A DNA stretch of 64,000 bases from Alphaproteobacteria bacterium. Lineage in GTDB: Bacteria > Pseudomonadota > Alphaproteobacteria > Rhodospirillales > Rhodospirillaceae. The stretch is from positions 186,001 to 250,000 of the forward strand of contig JAURPI010000042.1 of NCBI GenBank assembly GCA_030835385.1, given 5' to 3'. The notes below the pieces were generated by a model that ran no database searches, was not told the origin of the DNA, and saw only the letters and a list, made by a program, of their open reading frames with translations. A program made the translations under genes and the position numbers. Shown here piece after piece: positions 38,713-47,939 of the stretch. The stretch's first letter is position 1. Every line of letters starts with the position of its first letter.

Positions 38713-39561
38713 ATGACAACCGGTTCCACCATAGAGGGCTTGTCCTTCCGCAAAATGCACGGCCTCGGCAACGATTTTGTCGTGTTGGACGCACGTGCGC
38801 GGCCTTTGGAACTGAGCGAGAGCCAAGTGCGGGCCATCGCCGACCGCCACACAGGGGTTGGCTTTGACCAGCTGCTGATCATCGAGCCACCTCAATCTGG
38901 TGGCGACGCCTTCATGACCGTGCGCAATGCCGATGGCGGTATTGTGCCGTCCTGCGGAAACGGTGCCCGCTGTGTCGCAGCCGTGGTTATGGACGATCTC
39001 GACAAGGATGAGGTCACACTAGAAACACTGGCCGGACCAACCACTGCGTCTAGAGCAGAAGATGATTTGGTCGCCGTTGACATGGGACCGGCAAAGCTCG
39101 ACTGGCAAGACATCCCCCTCGCTATGGAGGAAAACACGGCCCATCTTGATCTCGTGGTCGGCACGCTCTCTAACCCGGTCGCCGTGAACATGGGCAACCC
39201 CCACGTGGTGTTTTTCGTCGATGACGCGGACGATGTTGACCTGTCTCAGCTTGGCCCCACCATCGAAACCCATGCGTTGTTTCCACAGCACACCAATGTT
39301 GAGGTTGTGCACGTCTTGGACCGAGCCCATGTCCGAATGCGCGTATGGGAGCGCGGTGTGGGCGTTACCCAAGCCTGCGGAACCGGAGCGTGTGCCGTTG
39401 CTGTTGCCGCCGCTCGGCGAGACCTGACGGACCGCGCGGTCACAGTGACACTCGATGGCGGTGATCTGCACATCCTGTGGCGGGATGACGGTCATGTGGT
39501 GATGACCGGACCGGTGGCAGAAACATTCTCGGGTGTTCTTGACCGAGGATTGCTGACATGA
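38713..39561 (+). CDS. dapF: Diaminopimelate epimerase
   Basis: Converts LL- to meso-diaminopimelate for lysine and peptidoglycan, 282 residues. The two catalytic cysteines are in VPSCGNGARCVAAV (about 79) and QACGTGACAVAVAA (about 222), and FRKMHGLGNDFVVLD (about 11-25) opens the domain. It has two mirrored domains and normal length. The ATG at 38713 is the family start; the frame is open 19 codons upstream without homology. Its stop overlaps the mtaB start by 4 bp (ATGA). Confidence 0.97.
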   Translation: MTTGSTIEGLSFRKMHGLGNDFVVLDARARPLELSESQVRAIADRHTGVGFDQLLIIEPPQSGGDAFMTVRNADGGIVPSCGNGARCVAAVVMDDLDKDEVTLETLAGPTTASRAEDDLVAVDMGPAKLDWQDIPLAMEENTAHLDLVVGTLSNPVAVNMGNPHVVFFVDDADDVDLSQLGPTIETHALFPQHTNVEVVHVLDRAHVRMRVWERGVGVTQACGTGACAVAVAAARRDLTDRAVTVTLDGGDLHILWRDDGHVVMTGPVAETFSGVLDRGLLT

Positions 39562-40829
39562 CCGCGCCAAACAAAGACGGTTTACAAACCAAAACTGCTC
39601 CGAGGGTAGTCAGCTTCGGTTGCCGTTTGAACACCTACGAATCTGAAGTGATGCGCCGACACGCTGAGAAGGCCGGTCGCAACAACGCGATCATCGTGAA
39701 CACCTGTGCGGTAACACAAGAAGCAGAACGCCAAGGCCGACAATCTTTACGGCGCTTACGGCGTGATAACCCCAGCGCGGAAATCATTGCAACGGGGTGC
39801 GCCGTGCAATTGAATTCTGAGTCTTATGCAGCGATGCCTGAGATCGACCGTGTTCTTGGCAACGAACACAAAATGAAGGCGCAGAGTTTTGCGCCTGACA
39901 ACCACACACCCCTATTGGTGAGCGACATCATGACCGTGCAGGAGACGGCGTCGCATTTGGTGGAAGGTTTTGACGGTCGGACGCGAGCTTTCGTTCAGAT
40001 TCAACAAGGCTGTGACCATCGCTGCACTTTCTGCATCATCCCATTCGCACGAGGCAACAATCGCAGTGTGCCGATGGGGCGCTTGTTTGACGAAGTGCGT
40101 GACCTCGTTGCAGCAGGTCACAAAGAGATCGTCCTGACTGGTGTCGACATCACCGGCTACGGTTGCGATTTACCTGGGGCACCCACGCTCGGCCAAATGG
40201 TCAAACGCTTGTTGGCTGCAATTCCTGAACTGCCCCGGCTTCGTTTGTCTTCTCTTGATCCGGCAGAGGCTGACGAAGACCTCTTTCACGTCATTGCCAA
40301 TGAGTCTCGCCTGCTACCGCACTTTCATATTTCCGCTCAGGCTGGTGATGATGTCATTCTCAAACGGATGAAGCGCCGCCACCTGCGCAAAGACATCATA
40401 GCTTTCTGCGACCGCATCCGGCTGATCCGGCCAGATGCCGTGTTCGGCGCGGACATCATCGCCGGCTTCCCGACCGAAACGGATGAACATTTTGCGAACA
40501 CGTTGGCACTTGTTGATGAGGTTGGCTTTACCCATCTGCATGTTTTTCCTTTCTCGGTGCGCGAAGGCACCCCAGCCGCTCGTATGCCTCAGGTCGAAAA
40601 GGCGATCATTAAAGACAGGGCTGCTCAACTCCGCGCTGCTGGCAAGAATGTTTTGAGCGCCTTTTTAAAAGGTCGCGTGGGCAGCACAGCCTCTGTGTTG
40701 ATGGAAGACGGCGGGATCGGCAACAGTGAACACTTTGTTCCGGTGCGAGTGTCCCCGGACTATGAGCCTGGCACGTTGATTGACGTCACCATCGCGTCGA
40801 CAACCGATGGCCAGTTGATCGCCGCTTAG
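39558..40829 (+). CDS. mtaB: tRNA t6A37 methylthiotransferase MtaB
   Basis: Radical-SAM methylthiotransferase that converts t6A37 to ms2t6A37 in tRNA, 423 residues. The N-terminal MTTase domain has FGCRLNTYESEVM (first Cys), VNTCAVTQEAERQ (second Cys) and ATGCAVQ (third). The radical-SAM site is QQGCDHRCTFCIIPFARG (about 152-169). A C-terminal TRAM-like domain ends the protein. The three N-terminal Cys residues hold the auxiliary cluster. It lies between dapF (4-bp overlap) and ftsY (3-bp gap), a gene order common in alphaproteobacteria. Confidence 0.95.
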   Translation: MTAPNKDGLQTKTAPRVVSFGCRLNTYESEVMRRHAEKAGRNNAIIVNTCAVTQEAERQGRQSLRRLRRDNPSAEIIATGCAVQLNSESYAAMPEIDRVLGNEHKMKAQSFAPDNHTPLLVSDIMTVQETASHLVEGFDGRTRAFVQIQQGCDHRCTFCIIPFARGNNRSVPMGRLFDEVRDLVAAGHKEIVLTGVDITGYGCDLPGAPTLGQMVKRLLAAIPELPRLRLSSLDPAEADEDLFHVIANESRLLPHFHISAQAGDDVILKRMKRRHLRKDIIAFCDRIRLIRPDAVFGADIIAGFPTETDEHFANTLALVDEVGFTHLHVFPFSVREGTPAARMPQVEKAIIKDRAAQLRAAGKNVLSAFLKGRVGSTASVLMEDGGIGNSEHFVPVRVSPDYEPGTLIDVTIASTTDGQLIAA

Positions 40830-40832
40830 ACG

Positions 40833-41783
40833 GTGTCTGACCCCTCTTCTTCGGAGCCTGATAAAAAAGTCGGTTGGCTTGGCCGTCTTACGGCTGGTCT
40901 GCGCAAATCATCGGCGAAATTGGTTGACGGTATCGGCGATCTGGTCACCAAACGTAAGCTGGACGACGACGCCCTTGCGGACCTGGAAGACCTGCTCATC
41001 ACCGCCGATCTTGGCGCTGCCACTGCGGCGCGACTAACAGGCAATCTGGCGAAGACCCGGTTCGGGAAAGACGTGACGGAAGACGAGGTGCGCACCGCTT
41101 TCGCTGAGGATATCGCCCAGACCCTCGCGCCGGTCGCCGCACCACTCAGCATCGACTCGTCTAAGAAGCCTTTTGTCATTCTTGTGGTTGGTGTGAACGG
41201 TGCAGGCAAAACAACCACCATTGGCAAACTCACCAAGCAGTTTCGCGACGAAGGACGTGCTGTCACCCTTGTGGCGGGAGATACGTTTCGCGCAGCGGCC
41301 GTTGAACAATTGCAAGTGTGGGGTCAACGCACCAATACCCCCGTTGTCGCCCGTGAAACCGGTGCCGACGCCGCAGGCCTGGCGTTTGATGCTCTCAATG
41401 ACGCCGAGAAACGCGCGGATGACATTCTCATGATAGATACGGCTGGACGCCTGCAAAACAAAGACAACCTCATGGCCGAATTGGCCAAGATCGTCCGCGT
41501 TATCAAAAAGAAGGATGACACGGCGCCTCATGCCGTGCTGCTGGTCTTGGACGCCACGGTTGGACAAAACGCCCATTCCCAGGTTGAAGCGTTTCAAGAC
41601 ATCGCCGGTGTCACCGGATTGGTGCTCACCAAAGTTGATGGCACAGCTAAAGGCGGCGTGGTTGTTGCACTGGCCGAGAGGTTCGGCCTTCCCGTTCATT
41701 ACTTAGGCGTCGGCGAAGGAGTCGACGATCTTCGGCCTTTTACGGCGGAGGACTTTGCCAAGGGCCTGCTGGGTCTCTCGTAA
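40833..41783 (+). CDS. ftsY: SRP receptor FtsY
   Basis: GTPase receptor for Ffh at the inner membrane, 316 residues starting with GTG. After a short N-terminus (KVGWLGRLTAGLRKSS) comes the NG domain: VVGVNGAGKTTTIGKL (about 114-129), AGDTFRAAAVEQLQVW (about 150), ILMIDTAGRLQNKDNLM (about 200), TKVDGTAKGGVVVALAE (about 268) and GVGEGVDDLRPF at the end. The long acidic A domain of E. coli FtsY is absent, as in many alphaproteobacteria. Its 3' end overlaps the CpeT-like gene on the opposite strand by 44 bp. Confidence 0.97.
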   Translation: MSDPSSSEPDKKVGWLGRLTAGLRKSSAKLVDGIGDLVTKRKLDDDALADLEDLLITADLGAATAARLTGNLAKTRFGKDVTEDEVRTAFAEDIAQTLAPVAAPLSIDSSKKPFVILVVGVNGAGKTTTIGKLTKQFRDEGRAVTLVAGDTFRAAAVEQLQVWGQRTNTPVVARETGADAAGLAFDALNDAEKRADDILMIDTAGRLQNKDNLMAELAKIVRVIKKKDDTAPHAVLLVLDATVGQNAHSQVEAFQDIAGVTGLVLTKVDGTAKGGVVVALAERFGLPVHYLGVGEGVDDLRPFTAEDFAKGLLGLS

Positions 41784-42792
41784 GGTAAGGCCGGGTTTGG
41801 TTTTGCGGCGTGATGTAGCATGACGCCAGGAGCCACTGCAGATTCAATCCGACACTTGCTTCTTCCGGCGCACCCCAGGTGTAGGTGACATTGCGATCTT
41901 TTTGTCCACTGGCCCGCTCTACGATGTACATCACAAAGACATCGTTGGTAAATCCAGATGCGACGTTGTTCATCGCCCAATCCACATTACGGAGCCGGAT
42001 GCCAATCTGACGATCTGGCTTATCCTCAGTTGGGCGCGACACGAAGTGCGTTCCCCCCTGGTCATGTATGGGAAGAGGATAGAAGTTTTCTTTTTTGCCT
42101 CGCTCACCGCTAAACGACATGTTGCAGGTGAAATGCCGCGCCTTGAGTTGCTTGTGCAGCACCTCAGGCTCCGAATTTACCTGGACGTCGTCTGAAACTC
42201 GCCGAATGACATCGCTTTTCCACAAAGCACGGTCACTGAGCATCATTTGATAGTCTGCATAAACCGTTTCGCCTTGCTCCTCATAGACGCAAGCTTTGTC
42301 TTTCATTTTTGCATGATACCCACCGACCGATTGCCGCCAGAACAAATCGCATTGAGGAAGGTTTGTGAGATCATCAAGTGAAAGATTGTCTAGCGCCGCG
42401 ATGTCTTCATGGGCTTTCAAGTATGGCGCGCGATCAAAACCTACAAATGCATGTAGCTTCATGCGGATTGCATCTTCGGCTTCATCTATATGGAACGAGT
42501 AAATACGTGGGTGCCAACGGTCTTGCTCGTACCAATAATCTAAAATGAAAAATGCATCCTCACCAAAGCGGTCGTTCGGGATGCGACGCACTTCAGATAA
42601 CACACGCTCATGCCGAATATCTTCGGGCAACTCCAGCCGGCCATCAAAATACACCTGTTCCATATTATCGTAGGTACCAGGAAACAATTCGCTGATGATC
42701 ATCAGGTCGCGTTGGAGGGGCGGTTGATCTTGCGCCGAAGCCGACACCATGAAAAACGGCAGGAAAATAAAAATGGAAACGATATGCCGCAT
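41740..42792 (-). CDS. Exported CpcT/CpeT-like protein
   Basis: 350-residue exported protein with a clear Sec signal (MRHIVSIFIFLPFFMVSASA, cleavage about residue 20). The mature first half resembles the CpcT/CpeT phycobiliprotein lyase family: ELFPGTYDNMEQVYFD near the start, YEQDRWHPRIYSFHID (about 85-100), and FWRQSVGGYHAKMKDKACVY (about 145-164) with conserved Cys. The second half (about 190-340) is not recognised. Non-phototrophic proteobacteria also carry such proteins, with unknown ligands. The frame is open 50 codons further upstream without homology. The stop lies 44 bp inside ftsY, convergent. Confidence 0.7.
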   Translation of the reverse strand: MRHIVSIFIFLPFFMVSASAQDQPPLQRDLMIISELFPGTYDNMEQVYFDGRLELPEDIRHERVLSEVRRIPNDRFGEDAFFILDYWYEQDRWHPRIYSFHIDEAEDAIRMKLHAFVGFDRAPYLKAHEDIAALDNLSLDDLTNLPQCDLFWRQSVGGYHAKMKDKACVYEEQGETVYADYQMMLSDRALWKSDVIRRVSDDVQVNSEPEVLHKQLKARHFTCNMSFSGERGKKENFYPLPIHDQGGTHFVSRPTEDKPDRQIGIRLRNVDWAMNNVASGFTNDVFVMYIVERASGQKDRNVTYTWGAPEEASVGLNLQWLLASCYITPQNQTRPYLTRDPAGPWQSPPP

Positions 42793-42917
42793 GACCGCAC
42801 CTCCAATTCTCGAAACCGATACCGCATCTCTGGCAAGTAACGCAGAATATGGGCGGTGGCGCCATACCTTTTGCCTGCGGTAAGAGGCAACCGGAATTGT
42901 TTGGAGGTGTCTCCAGA

Positions 42918-42948
42918 AAAGAAAAAGGCGGCGCCAATACACCGCCTT
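42918..42948 (-). terminator. Terminator upstream of the CpeT-like gene
   Basis: Minus-strand arms AAGGCGG (42948-42942) and CCGCCTT (42931-42925) around a 10-nt loop, followed by TTTTTCTTTTC. It lies about 70 bp downstream of the 59-residue gene, which supports that gene being transcribed, and separates it from the CpeT-like gene. Confidence 0.75.
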
Positions 42949-43015
42949 CCGACAGAACTTTGGGACCCTACCCTTAGATAGAGATATCTAAACTCCCACC
43001 CCGGCCTGGAGGCGG

Positions 43016-43195
43016 TTAGGAGCGGCGCTCCTTCTCATCTTCGTCATCCCGGTGGCCCCGAACCTGGTCGGCCACATTATTGACCGTAGCCTGATTGTTG
43101 GCTGATTGGCTACCTTGGGCAGAATTGCCGATCTTATTCAGAAAATTCGACCGCTGCGCCGAAAGGGCTGGATCGACAGTGGGTTCGATAGCCAT
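43016..43195 (-). CDS. Small polar protein, unknown function
   Basis: A 59-residue protein starting MAIEPTVDPALSAQRSNFLN with AAGG 9 bp upstream of the ATG. It is rich in Asn, Gln and Ser in the middle (SANNQATVNNVADQV) and ends in a highly charged tail (DDEDEKERRS). This composition suggests an unstructured cytoplasmic protein. The frame starts 7 codons earlier, but the ATG at 43195 has the better ribosome site. It lies between secA and the CpeT-like gene and is followed by a terminator. I do not recognise a family. Confidence 0.5.
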   Translation of the reverse strand: MAIEPTVDPALSAQRSNFLNKIGNSAQGSQSANNQATVNNVADQVRGHRDDEDEKERRS

Positions 43196-43308
43196 GTATT
43201 TATACCTTAAAAACAACGGCTTACAAACTTATCTGGCAGGGCCTTATATCTGCGGATGTTAGTGGACAGGCTTATTCAAGTCAAAAACGCGCTCGGCCCG
43301 AAAAGGTT

Positions 43309-46050
43309 TCAAACATTTTCGGTGGTCGGCTGCGACCCCACAACCCCATGGCAATGCTTGTATTTCTTGCCCGAACCGCAAGGACATGGCTCGTTTCTGG
43401 CCACCTTGCCCCAACTTGCCGGATTCTTAGGGTCGCGCTCCTTGGGATTCACGCGCGGCATCGCCCGCTGTCGCCCGATTTCGTCGATTCTCTTACGACG
43501 CGTTTCTTTTTGCTCGGGTGTGAGCGGCCGACCCTGCAGAGGTCCGGCGGGTTTAAGCTGATCTGCCGTCGGTTCAACCTGGATTTCGACCCGGGATAAA
43601 ATCTCAGTGACGCGCTCACGAAGACCTTCCAGCATCTCCTGGAACATCGAAAATGATTCTTTTTGGTATTCCAACAGAGGCTGCTTCTGGGCGTATGACC
43701 GAAGGTTGATGGACCCGCGAAGAAAATCCAATTGTTGCAGATGGTCGCGCCAACCCGCGTCGATCATTTGTAACACCAAGCTCTTCTCGACCCGACGCAT
43801 AACGTCGGTTCCAGCATTTACGCTTTTCTCCGCCATCTTTCGGTCTGACGCTTCGATCAAACGGTCTTGTATCTCTTCGTTGGCAATTCCTTCTTCCTCC
43901 GCCCATTCGGCGTAAGGCAGATCAAGTCCGAGTAGGCGCAAACTTTCCTCGTGCAGAAGATCAACATCCCATTGTTCCGCCATAGCCCGTTCGGGTAGAG
44001 CGCGGGCAACCAGGTCTTCAACGACCTCGTGGCGCATATCTGTAACGAAATCCGATACGTCTTCTGAGGACATCACTTCCTTGCGTTGATCGAAGATCGC
44101 CTTACGCTGATCGTTCATCACGTCGTCGTACTGCAGAAGGTTCTTACGGATATCAAAATTGCGCGCTTCTACCTTCTGCTGCGCCTTCTCAATCGCTTTG
44201 TTAATCCAGGGATGAATAATCGCTTCGCCACGCTCCAGGCCTAGACGTTGCAGCATGCTATCCATGCGCTCTGAACCAAAGATCCGCATGAGGTCGTCTT
44301 GGAGCGACAAGAAGAATCTCGAGGAACCTGGATCACCCTGACGACCGGAACGACCACGCAACTGATTGTCGATGCGGCGGCTCTCATGACGTTCGGTACC
44401 AAGTACAAACAGGCCGCCCGCCTCAAGAGCTATATTTCTTTTTTCTTCAACTTCGTCACGAATGGTCTGCTTCTCAGAGTCGGAGAGAGGCTTGCCTTGA
44501 GCCTTTTCTTTTTCTTCAACTATGAAGTCGGGATTGCCGCCAAGCTGAATGTCTGTGCCGCGACCCGCCATGTTTGTCGCAATTGTCACCGACCCAGGAA
44601 CACCCGCCTGCGCAATAATGTGCGCTTCGCGTTCGTGCTGCTTGGCGTTGAGCACCTCAGCTTTGACTTTCTGTTGTTGCTTTAACAGCTTTGCAAGCTG
44701 TTCTGATTTTTCGATCGATACGGTGCCGACCAGGACGGGTTGCTGACGTGCGTGGCACTCTTCGATGAGTTCAATGATCGCCTCATTTTTTTCTTCTTCT
44801 GTACGATAGACTTCATCATCAGCGTCGATGCGCGCTTGCGGAAGGTTTGGTGGGATTGCAATCACTTCTAATCCGTAAATCGACCCAAACTCTTCAGCTT
44901 CGGTCATCGCCGTCCCCGTCATGCCCGCGAGTTTGGGATACATACGGAAGTAGTTTTGATACGTAATCGAGGCGAGTGTTTGATTCTCATTTTGCACAGA
45001 GACACATTCTCTGGCTTCGATGGCTTGATGCAGACCATCTGACAATCTGCGCCCTTCCATAACCCGACCGGTAAACTCATCGATCAAATGAACGCGATCA
45101 TCTCGGACAAGGTAGTGCACATCTTTTTGGAACAAATGATGAGCGCGTAGTCCCTGATTGACATGGTGGATCAACGAAATGTTCTGAAGGTCATACATAT
45201 TACCTTCGGTGAGAATGCCCTTCTCTCTTAGAAGGTTTTCGGCATGCTCTGCGCCTTCGTCGGTTAGCGCGATGGATCGCGCCTTCTCGTCCTTCTCGTA
45301 ATCTTCTTCAACCAACATCGGTATGATCTTATCGACCTTGTCGTACAGATCTGTCTTGTCTTCCGACGGCCCCGATATAATGAGCGGTGTTCGCGCTTCA
45401 TCAATCAGAATGGAATCAACTTCGTCGACAATGGCGTAGGTAAACTCGCGCTGCACCATATCGGCGAGAGCGTACTTCATGTTGTCGCGTAAATAATCGA
45501 AACCGTACTCATTGTTGGTGCCATAGGTCACATCGCATGCGTATGCCGCGCGACGTGCATGGTCATCCATGCCACCCTGGATGCAGCCGACAGTTAAACC
45601 CAGGAATCTATAGATCTGCCCCATCCATTCGGCGTCACGATTGGCCAAATAATCGTTGACGGTTACGACGTGCACGCCCTTCTCTTCGAGCGCATTCAAA
45701 TAGACGGGCAGTGTGGCAACGAGGGTTTTACCTTCGCCGGTACCCATCTCGGAAATTTTACCGTTGTGGAGAACCACCCCGCCCATGATCTGAACATCGA
45801 AGTGACGTTGCCCGAGGGTTCGCTTTGACGCCTCTCGGACTGTGGCAAACGAATCGGCTAAGATATCGTCGAGGGACTCCCCTTCTTTGATACGGGACTT
45901 AAGCCAGCCCGTGCGCGCACGCAGGGCTTCATCGTCAAGAGCCTCAAGTTCAGGCTCTAGGGCGTTGACGGCGTCAACGACCGGTTTCATTTGCTTAACG
46001 AAACGGTCCGCTGCGGTCCCAAACAGGCGTTTGGCGATTGCGCCGAACAT
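43309..46050 (-). CDS. secA: Preprotein translocase ATPase SecA
   Basis: Motor ATPase of the Sec pathway, 913 residues. Motor domain Walker A is [20 protein letters not shown] (about 102-121). Further motifs are [11 protein letters not shown]-type sequence ([20 protein letters not shown], about 207), [16 protein letters not shown] (about 495) and [20 protein letters not shown] (about 570). The C-terminus has the SEC-C zinc motif [15 protein letters not shown] chose the ATG at 46050 with GAGG just upstream; a GTG two codons earlier is less likely. Its leader (46057-46150) is rich in hairpins and may regulate expression. Confidence 0.97.
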   Translation of the reverse strand: MFGAIAKRLFGTAADRFVKQMKPVVDAVNALEPELEALDDEALRARTGWLKSRIKEGESLDDILADSFATVREASKRTLGQRHFDVQIMGGVVLHNGKISEMGTGEGKTLVATLPVYLNALEEKGVHVVTVNDYLANRDAEWMGQIYRFLGLTVGCIQGGMDDHARRAAYACDVTYGTNNEYGFDYLRDNMKYALADMVQREFTYAIVDEVDSILIDEARTPLIISGPSEDKTDLYDKVDKIIPMLVEEDYEKDEKARSIALTDEGAEHAENLLREKGILTEGNMYDLQNISLIHHVNQGLRAHHLFQKDVHYLVRDDRVHLIDEFTGRVMEGRRLSDGLHQAIEARECVSVQNENQTLASITYQNYFRMYPKLAGMTGTAMTEAEEFGSIYGLEVIAIPPNLPQARIDADDEVYRTEEEKNEAIIELIEECHARQQPVLVGTVSIEKSEQLAKLLKQQQKVKAEVLNAKQHEREAHIIAQAGVPGSVTIATNMAGRGTDIQLGGNPDFIVEEKEKAQGKPLSDSEKQTIRDEVEEKRNIALEAGGLFVLGTERHESRRIDNQLRGRSGRQGDPGSSRFFLSLQDDLMRIFGSERMDSMLQRLGLERGEAIIHPWINKAIEKAQQKVEARNFDIRKNLLQYDDVMNDQRKAIFDQRKEVMSSEDVSDFVTDMRHEVVEDLVARALPERAMAEQWDVDLLHEESLRLLGLDLPYAEWAEEEGIANEEIQDRLIEASDRKMAEKSVNAGTDVMRRVEKSLVLQMIDAGWRDHLQQLDFLRGSINLRSYAQKQPLLEYQKESFSMFQEMLEGLRERVTEILSRVEIQVEPTADQLKPAGPLQGRPLTPEQKETRRKRIDEIGRQRAMPRVNPKERDPKNPASWGKVARNEPCPCGSGKKYKHCHGVVGSQPTTENV

Positions 46051-46068
46051 GGACACCTCGGCTTGGGG

Positions 46069-46110
46069 TTAAAATAAAGCGCACCTTAAGAAGGTGCGCG
46101 CCGAAGACAT
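46069..46110 (-). promoter_or_regulatory. Possible leader peptide ORF of secA
   Basis: A 14-codon frame (MSSARTFLRCALF, then TAA) that overlaps a terminator-like hairpin and its U-rich tract and ends 18 bp before the secA ATG. An AGG triplet lies 6 bp before its ATG. Such a layout is what attenuators and arrest-peptide leaders look like, but the coding evidence is weak and the ORF may be chance. Confidence 0.3.
46079..46099 (-). promoter_or_regulatory. Terminator-like hairpin in the secA leader
   Basis: Perfect 9-bp stem GCGCACCTT/AAGGTGCGC with a 3-nt loop. Read on the minus strand it is followed directly by TTTATTTT, so it has the form of an intrinsic terminator placed about 20 bp upstream of the secA ribosome site. 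A second hairpin precedes it at 46121-46148. No minus-strand gene lies upstream that it could serve, because argJ is divergent. Confidence 0.55.
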
Positions 46111-46120
46111 AGGAACCTGA

Positions 46121-46148
46121 CCGCCTGCTGTCAACGACAGGAAGGCGG
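46121..46148. promoter_or_regulatory. Upstream hairpin in the secA/argJ gap
   Basis: CCGCCT-g-CTGTC, loop AAC, GACAG-ga-AGGCGG: an 11-bp interrupted stem. It could act as the anti-terminator partner or a stability element in the secA leader. A further UUCG-loop hairpin (TAGGGT/ACCCTA, 46164-46179) lies beyond it toward argJ. Confidence 0.4.
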
Positions 46149-46253
46149 AATCTGCATGTTTTCTAGGGTTTCGACCCTATCTTCCGAATATGACAAACTG
46201 GACCCTGACGGCCTGCTGTGCGAATAACCGGCCACAATTCAGGATTAAAAGCT

Positions 46254-47486
46254 ATGGCCTACCCCCCTTCACCCTTTGCACCCGATCATTTCCCCACTCT
46301 GCCGCCCGTACCTGGTGTGCGGCTGTCAGCCTGTGAAGCAGGCGTGCGGTATAGCGGCCGGCTTGACCTGATGCTTGCCGAATTTGCGCCGAACACAGTT
46401 GTTGGCGGCGTCATGACAAAGTCGACCACTGCCGGCGCACCAGTCGACTGGAACCGAACCGCTCTAAAGAACGGCAGCGCCCGAGCCCTCGTTGTGAATT
46501 CTGGCAACGCGAATGTGTTCACCGGACAACGGGGTCGGGACGCGGTCGAGAAAACGGCGAATGCCGTATCCGAGGCGATCAACTGTGATCAGAGCGATGT
46601 CTTCGTATGCTCAACAGGCACCATCGGCGAATATCTGCTTGAAGATCGAATCACTGCAAAGATCAGCGACTTGACCTCCACGCTTGCGGATGCCGCCTGG
46701 GAGCAAGCTGCCACAGCGATCATGACCACAGACACCTACCCGAAAGGTGCGGTGAGGACTGCGGAGATTGATGGCACAACCGTCACTCTGGTTGGTATTG
46801 CTAAAGGCTCAGGGATGATTGCCCCGGATATGGCGACAATGTTGTCTTACGTCATGACCGATGCCGCGCTGTCTCCCGAAGTCGCACAAAATGTCATCAC
46901 GAAGGGGGCAAACAAAAGCTTTAACGCCATCACCATTGATAGCGATACATCAACGTCTGACACTTTGCTGCTATTTGCGACCGGTCAAGCCGATCACGCG
47001 CCGGTCACGGAGATCGGTGAGCAACGAATACATGCGTTTGAGGCAGCCCTAGACGACCTGTTGATTGATCTTGCCCATCAAGTCGTCAAAGACGGTGAAG
47101 GGGCGCAAAAATTCGTGGAGATTCAGGTCACCGGCGCTGAGAGCGACGATGCTGCACGTCGGATGGGCTTAGCCATCGGCAATTCACCCTTGGTGAAAAC
47201 CGCCATTGCGGGCGCCGACGCAAACTGGGGGCGGATCGTCATGGCGATTGGTAAAGCGGGTGAGAAAGCAGACCGTGACAAATTGGCCATTGCGATCGGC
47301 GGGTTTCAAATCACCAAGGATGGCGAGCCAATTCCTGGTTACGACGAATCTCCCGTGACCGAGCACATGCAGGGCCGTGACATCGAATTAGAAATTGACG
47401 TTGGGATTGGTAACGGTCAAGCAACGGTGTGGACCTGCGACCTGACGCACGGCTACATCGACATCAACGCAGATTACCGCACCTGA
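46254..47486 (+). CDS. argJ: Bifunctional ornithine acetyltransferase/N-acetylglutamate synthase
   Basis: Recycles the acetyl group in arginine synthesis, 410 residues. It is made as a precursor that self-cleaves before the nucleophilic Thr in MIAPDMATMLSYVMTDA (about residue 190). Other family marks are ARALVVNSGNANVFTG (about 73), TGTIGEYL, MTTDTYPKGAV (about 157), KSFNAITIDSDTSTSDT (about 218) and ADANWGRIVMAIGKAG (about 320). The ATG at 46254 has AGGA upstream. Its stop codon shares bases with the mutT start (TGATG). Confidence 0.96.
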   Translation: MAYPPSPFAPDHFPTLPPVPGVRLSACEAGVRYSGRLDLMLAEFAPNTVVGGVMTKSTTAGAPVDWNRTALKNGSARALVVNSGNANVFTGQRGRDAVEKTANAVSEAINCDQSDVFVCSTGTIGEYLLEDRITAKISDLTSTLADAAWEQAATAIMTTDTYPKGAVRTAEIDGTTVTLVGIAKGSGMIAPDMATMLSYVMTDAALSPEVAQNVITKGANKSFNAITIDSDTSTSDTLLLFATGQADHAPVTEIGEQRIHAFEAALDDLLIDLAHQVVKDGEGAQKFVEIQVTGAESDDAARRMGLAIGNSPLVKTAIAGADANWGRIVMAIGKAGEKADRDKLAIAIGGFQITKDGEPIPGYDESPVTEHMQGRDIELEIDVGIGNGQATVWTCDLTHGYIDINADYRT

Positions 47487-47890
47487 TGGTGACCAGTTCG
47501 ACTAAAGTTGTCACGGTCGTGGCTGCCGCGCTGATTAGACCGGACGGCGCCATACTTCTGACCCAACGCCCCGACGGCAAATCCATGGCCGGGCTTTGGG
47601 AATTCCCAGGCGGTAAACTAGAAGTGGGGGAGACACCTGAGCAAGCGCTTGTGCGCGAGCTTCAAGAAGAGTTGGGTGTGTCGATTGAACAGAGCGATCT
47701 AAAACCGCTGACCTTTGCGTCACATGGTTATGACTCTTTTCATCTCCTCATGCCGCTATACGTTTGCCGCACTTGGACAGGACCCGTTACACCACAAGAG
47801 AATCAAGAAATAGCTTGGGTCAAACCAGACCTCTTAACCGACTATCCCATGCCGCCGGCAGACCTGCCTCTCATCCCCCTTTTTCAATAG
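47486..47890 (+). CDS. mutT: 8-oxo-dGTP diphosphatase MutT
   Basis: 134-residue Nudix hydrolase that removes oxidised guanine nucleotides. The complete Nudix box GGKLEVGETPEQALVRELQE followed by ELGV is seen at about residues 38-60. The N-terminus VVTVVAAALIRPDGAILLTQ and C-terminal VKPDLLTDYPMPPADLPLI are typical of MutT. The start overlaps the argJ stop by one base, so it is coupled to argJ, an arrangement common in alphaproteobacteria. The frame is open upstream into argJ but without homology. Confidence 0.93.
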   Translation: MVTSSTKVVTVVAAALIRPDGAILLTQRPDGKSMAGLWEFPGGKLEVGETPEQALVRELQEELGVSIEQSDLKPLTFASHGYDSFHLLMPLYVCRTWTGPVTPQENQEIAWVKPDLLTDYPMPPADLPLIPLFQ

Positions 47891-47939
47891 GGTGTTTAAC
47901 GGCGTTGCCTCCAAGCTAGGCCATCCTTAGAGTGCGGTC

